64,000 bases of DNA from JACKDW01 sp964621785 (GTDB lineage: Bacteria; Myxococcota_A; Polyangia; Nannocystales; Nannocystaceae): contig CAZUPD010000007.1 of NCBI GenBank assembly GCA_964621785.1, positions 56,841 to 120,840 on the forward strand, in the 5' to 3' direction. Made by a program: the position numbers and the translations under genes. The notes under the pieces were generated by a model. The model had not been told where the DNA came from. It ran no database searches and saw nothing but the letters and a program-made list of their open reading frames with translations. This document shows positions 63,762 through 64,000 of this stretch, piece by piece (the first letter of the stretch is position 1; every line of letters begins with the position of its first letter).

Positions 63762-64000
63762 GTGGAAAACGGTGTATCAGCAAAGAAACCGGAGCGGCCG
63801 TCGCTGCTGTCCCCGCGCACGCGCCCCCCCTCCCGCACACTCGAGCGGGCCTTTGAGGGCCTGTGCATGGCGGCGGTGTTGTTGCCGTTTGCCCTGCTTT
63901 GCTACCTCGTGGCCGACGTCTGTGCCGATGGTCTGGCCCGGCTCGACTGGCAATTTTTGACCAGCTACCCCTCGCGCAAACCCGAGGACGCCGGGATTTT
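63762..64000 (+). CDS. pstA: Phosphate ABC transporter permease PstA (3' truncated)
   Basis: Only the first 79 residues are in the window. The GTG start follows the pstC stop by three bases, with GGGAGGGG upstream. After a basic N terminus the protein has a first hydrophobic helix (AVLLPFALLCYLVADVC), then DWQFLTSYPSRKPEDAGI, a PstA segment. It carries a TGTATCAGCA word in its fifth to seventh codons. pstB and phoU are expected just beyond the right edge. Confidence 0.9.
   Translation, partial: MENGVSAKKPERPSLLSPRTRPPSRTLERAFEGLCMAAVLLPFALLCYLVADVCADGLARLDWQFLTSYPSRKPEDAGI

Noticed and set aside
1..64000. CRISPR array, insertion sequence or prophage
   Set aside because: There are no regularly spaced repeats with unique spacers, no transposase or integrase, and the dispersed words are far too short and irregular for an array.

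Overview
The window looks like chromosomal DNA of a myxobacterium-like Myxococcota, most like the Nannocystaceae. This is inferred from gene style, not from any marker gene. Three traits point there: many exported lipoproteins whose lipobox is followed by Ser/Asp/Thr/Gly-rich linkers (SDSD, TDTD and a 22-unit Gly-Asp tract), three eukaryote-type Ser/Thr protein kinases of which two carry NTPase and TPR-like regions, and long open frames with high GC. I saw no rRNA, tRNA, CRISPR array, transposase or phage gene.

Layout. Bases 1-5.6 kb: end of a secreted protein, a cupin, a Tat-lipoprotein phosphoesterase behind candidate Pho boxes, and two SDR oxidoreductases (one of 2,4-dienoyl-CoA reductase type). 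5.6-10.4 kb: a minus-strand run of a VWA lipoprotein, a metallophosphoesterase and a hydrolase-like lipoprotein. 10.7-15.8 kb: a kinase, a ceramidase-like lipoprotein, a di-haem lipoprotein and an overlapping Cys/His-rich lipoprotein. 15.9-24.6 kb: a kinase/NTPase/TPR protein, a sigma factor that seems fused to an anti-sigma-like tail, trmK, a small lipoprotein, a crotonase and a membrane protein. 24.6-31.3 kb: a squalene-cyclase-family protein, a second kinase/NTPase protein and an HTH protein. 31.5-36.3 kb: a metal-receptor-like protein, an AlkB-type dioxygenase and a CPA2 antiporter. 36.3-42.8 kb: a two-gene unit of an HSP90-like (GHKL) ATPase and a giant partner that keeps the shape but not the catalytic residues of that ATPase. 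43-49.2 kb: an alpha-2-macroglobulin lipoprotein with a CxEQ thioester. 49.3-55.8 kb: a fatty-acid operon read tetR > acyl-CoA dehydrogenase > maoC > fabG > thiolase, with a terminator and a candidate TetR operator. 55.9-59.4 kb: two 58-60 aa paralogous lipoproteins, an exported unknown protein and two CAP-domain lipoproteins. 59.9-64 kb: phosphate-selective porin, pstS, pstC and the start of pstA, with Pho boxes before the porin and pstS.

How the parts join. The right end is a phosphate-starvation module: porin for outer-membrane entry, PstS for capture, PstC/PstA for import. The phosphoesterase at 1.2-2.9 kb probably belongs to the same regulon. The fatty-acid operon, with the dienoyl-CoA reductase and crotonase elsewhere, points to active fatty-acid turnover under TetR control.

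Most unusual signals. First, short AT-rich words (TGTATCAGCA, TGCAGATGCA, ATACATGT and relatives) recur through genes and spacers on both strands and in different reading frames, so they look selected as DNA. Second, the GHKL ATPase / degenerate-GHKL giant pair at 36.3-42.8 kb, whose partner has three internal repeat modules, has no function I can name.
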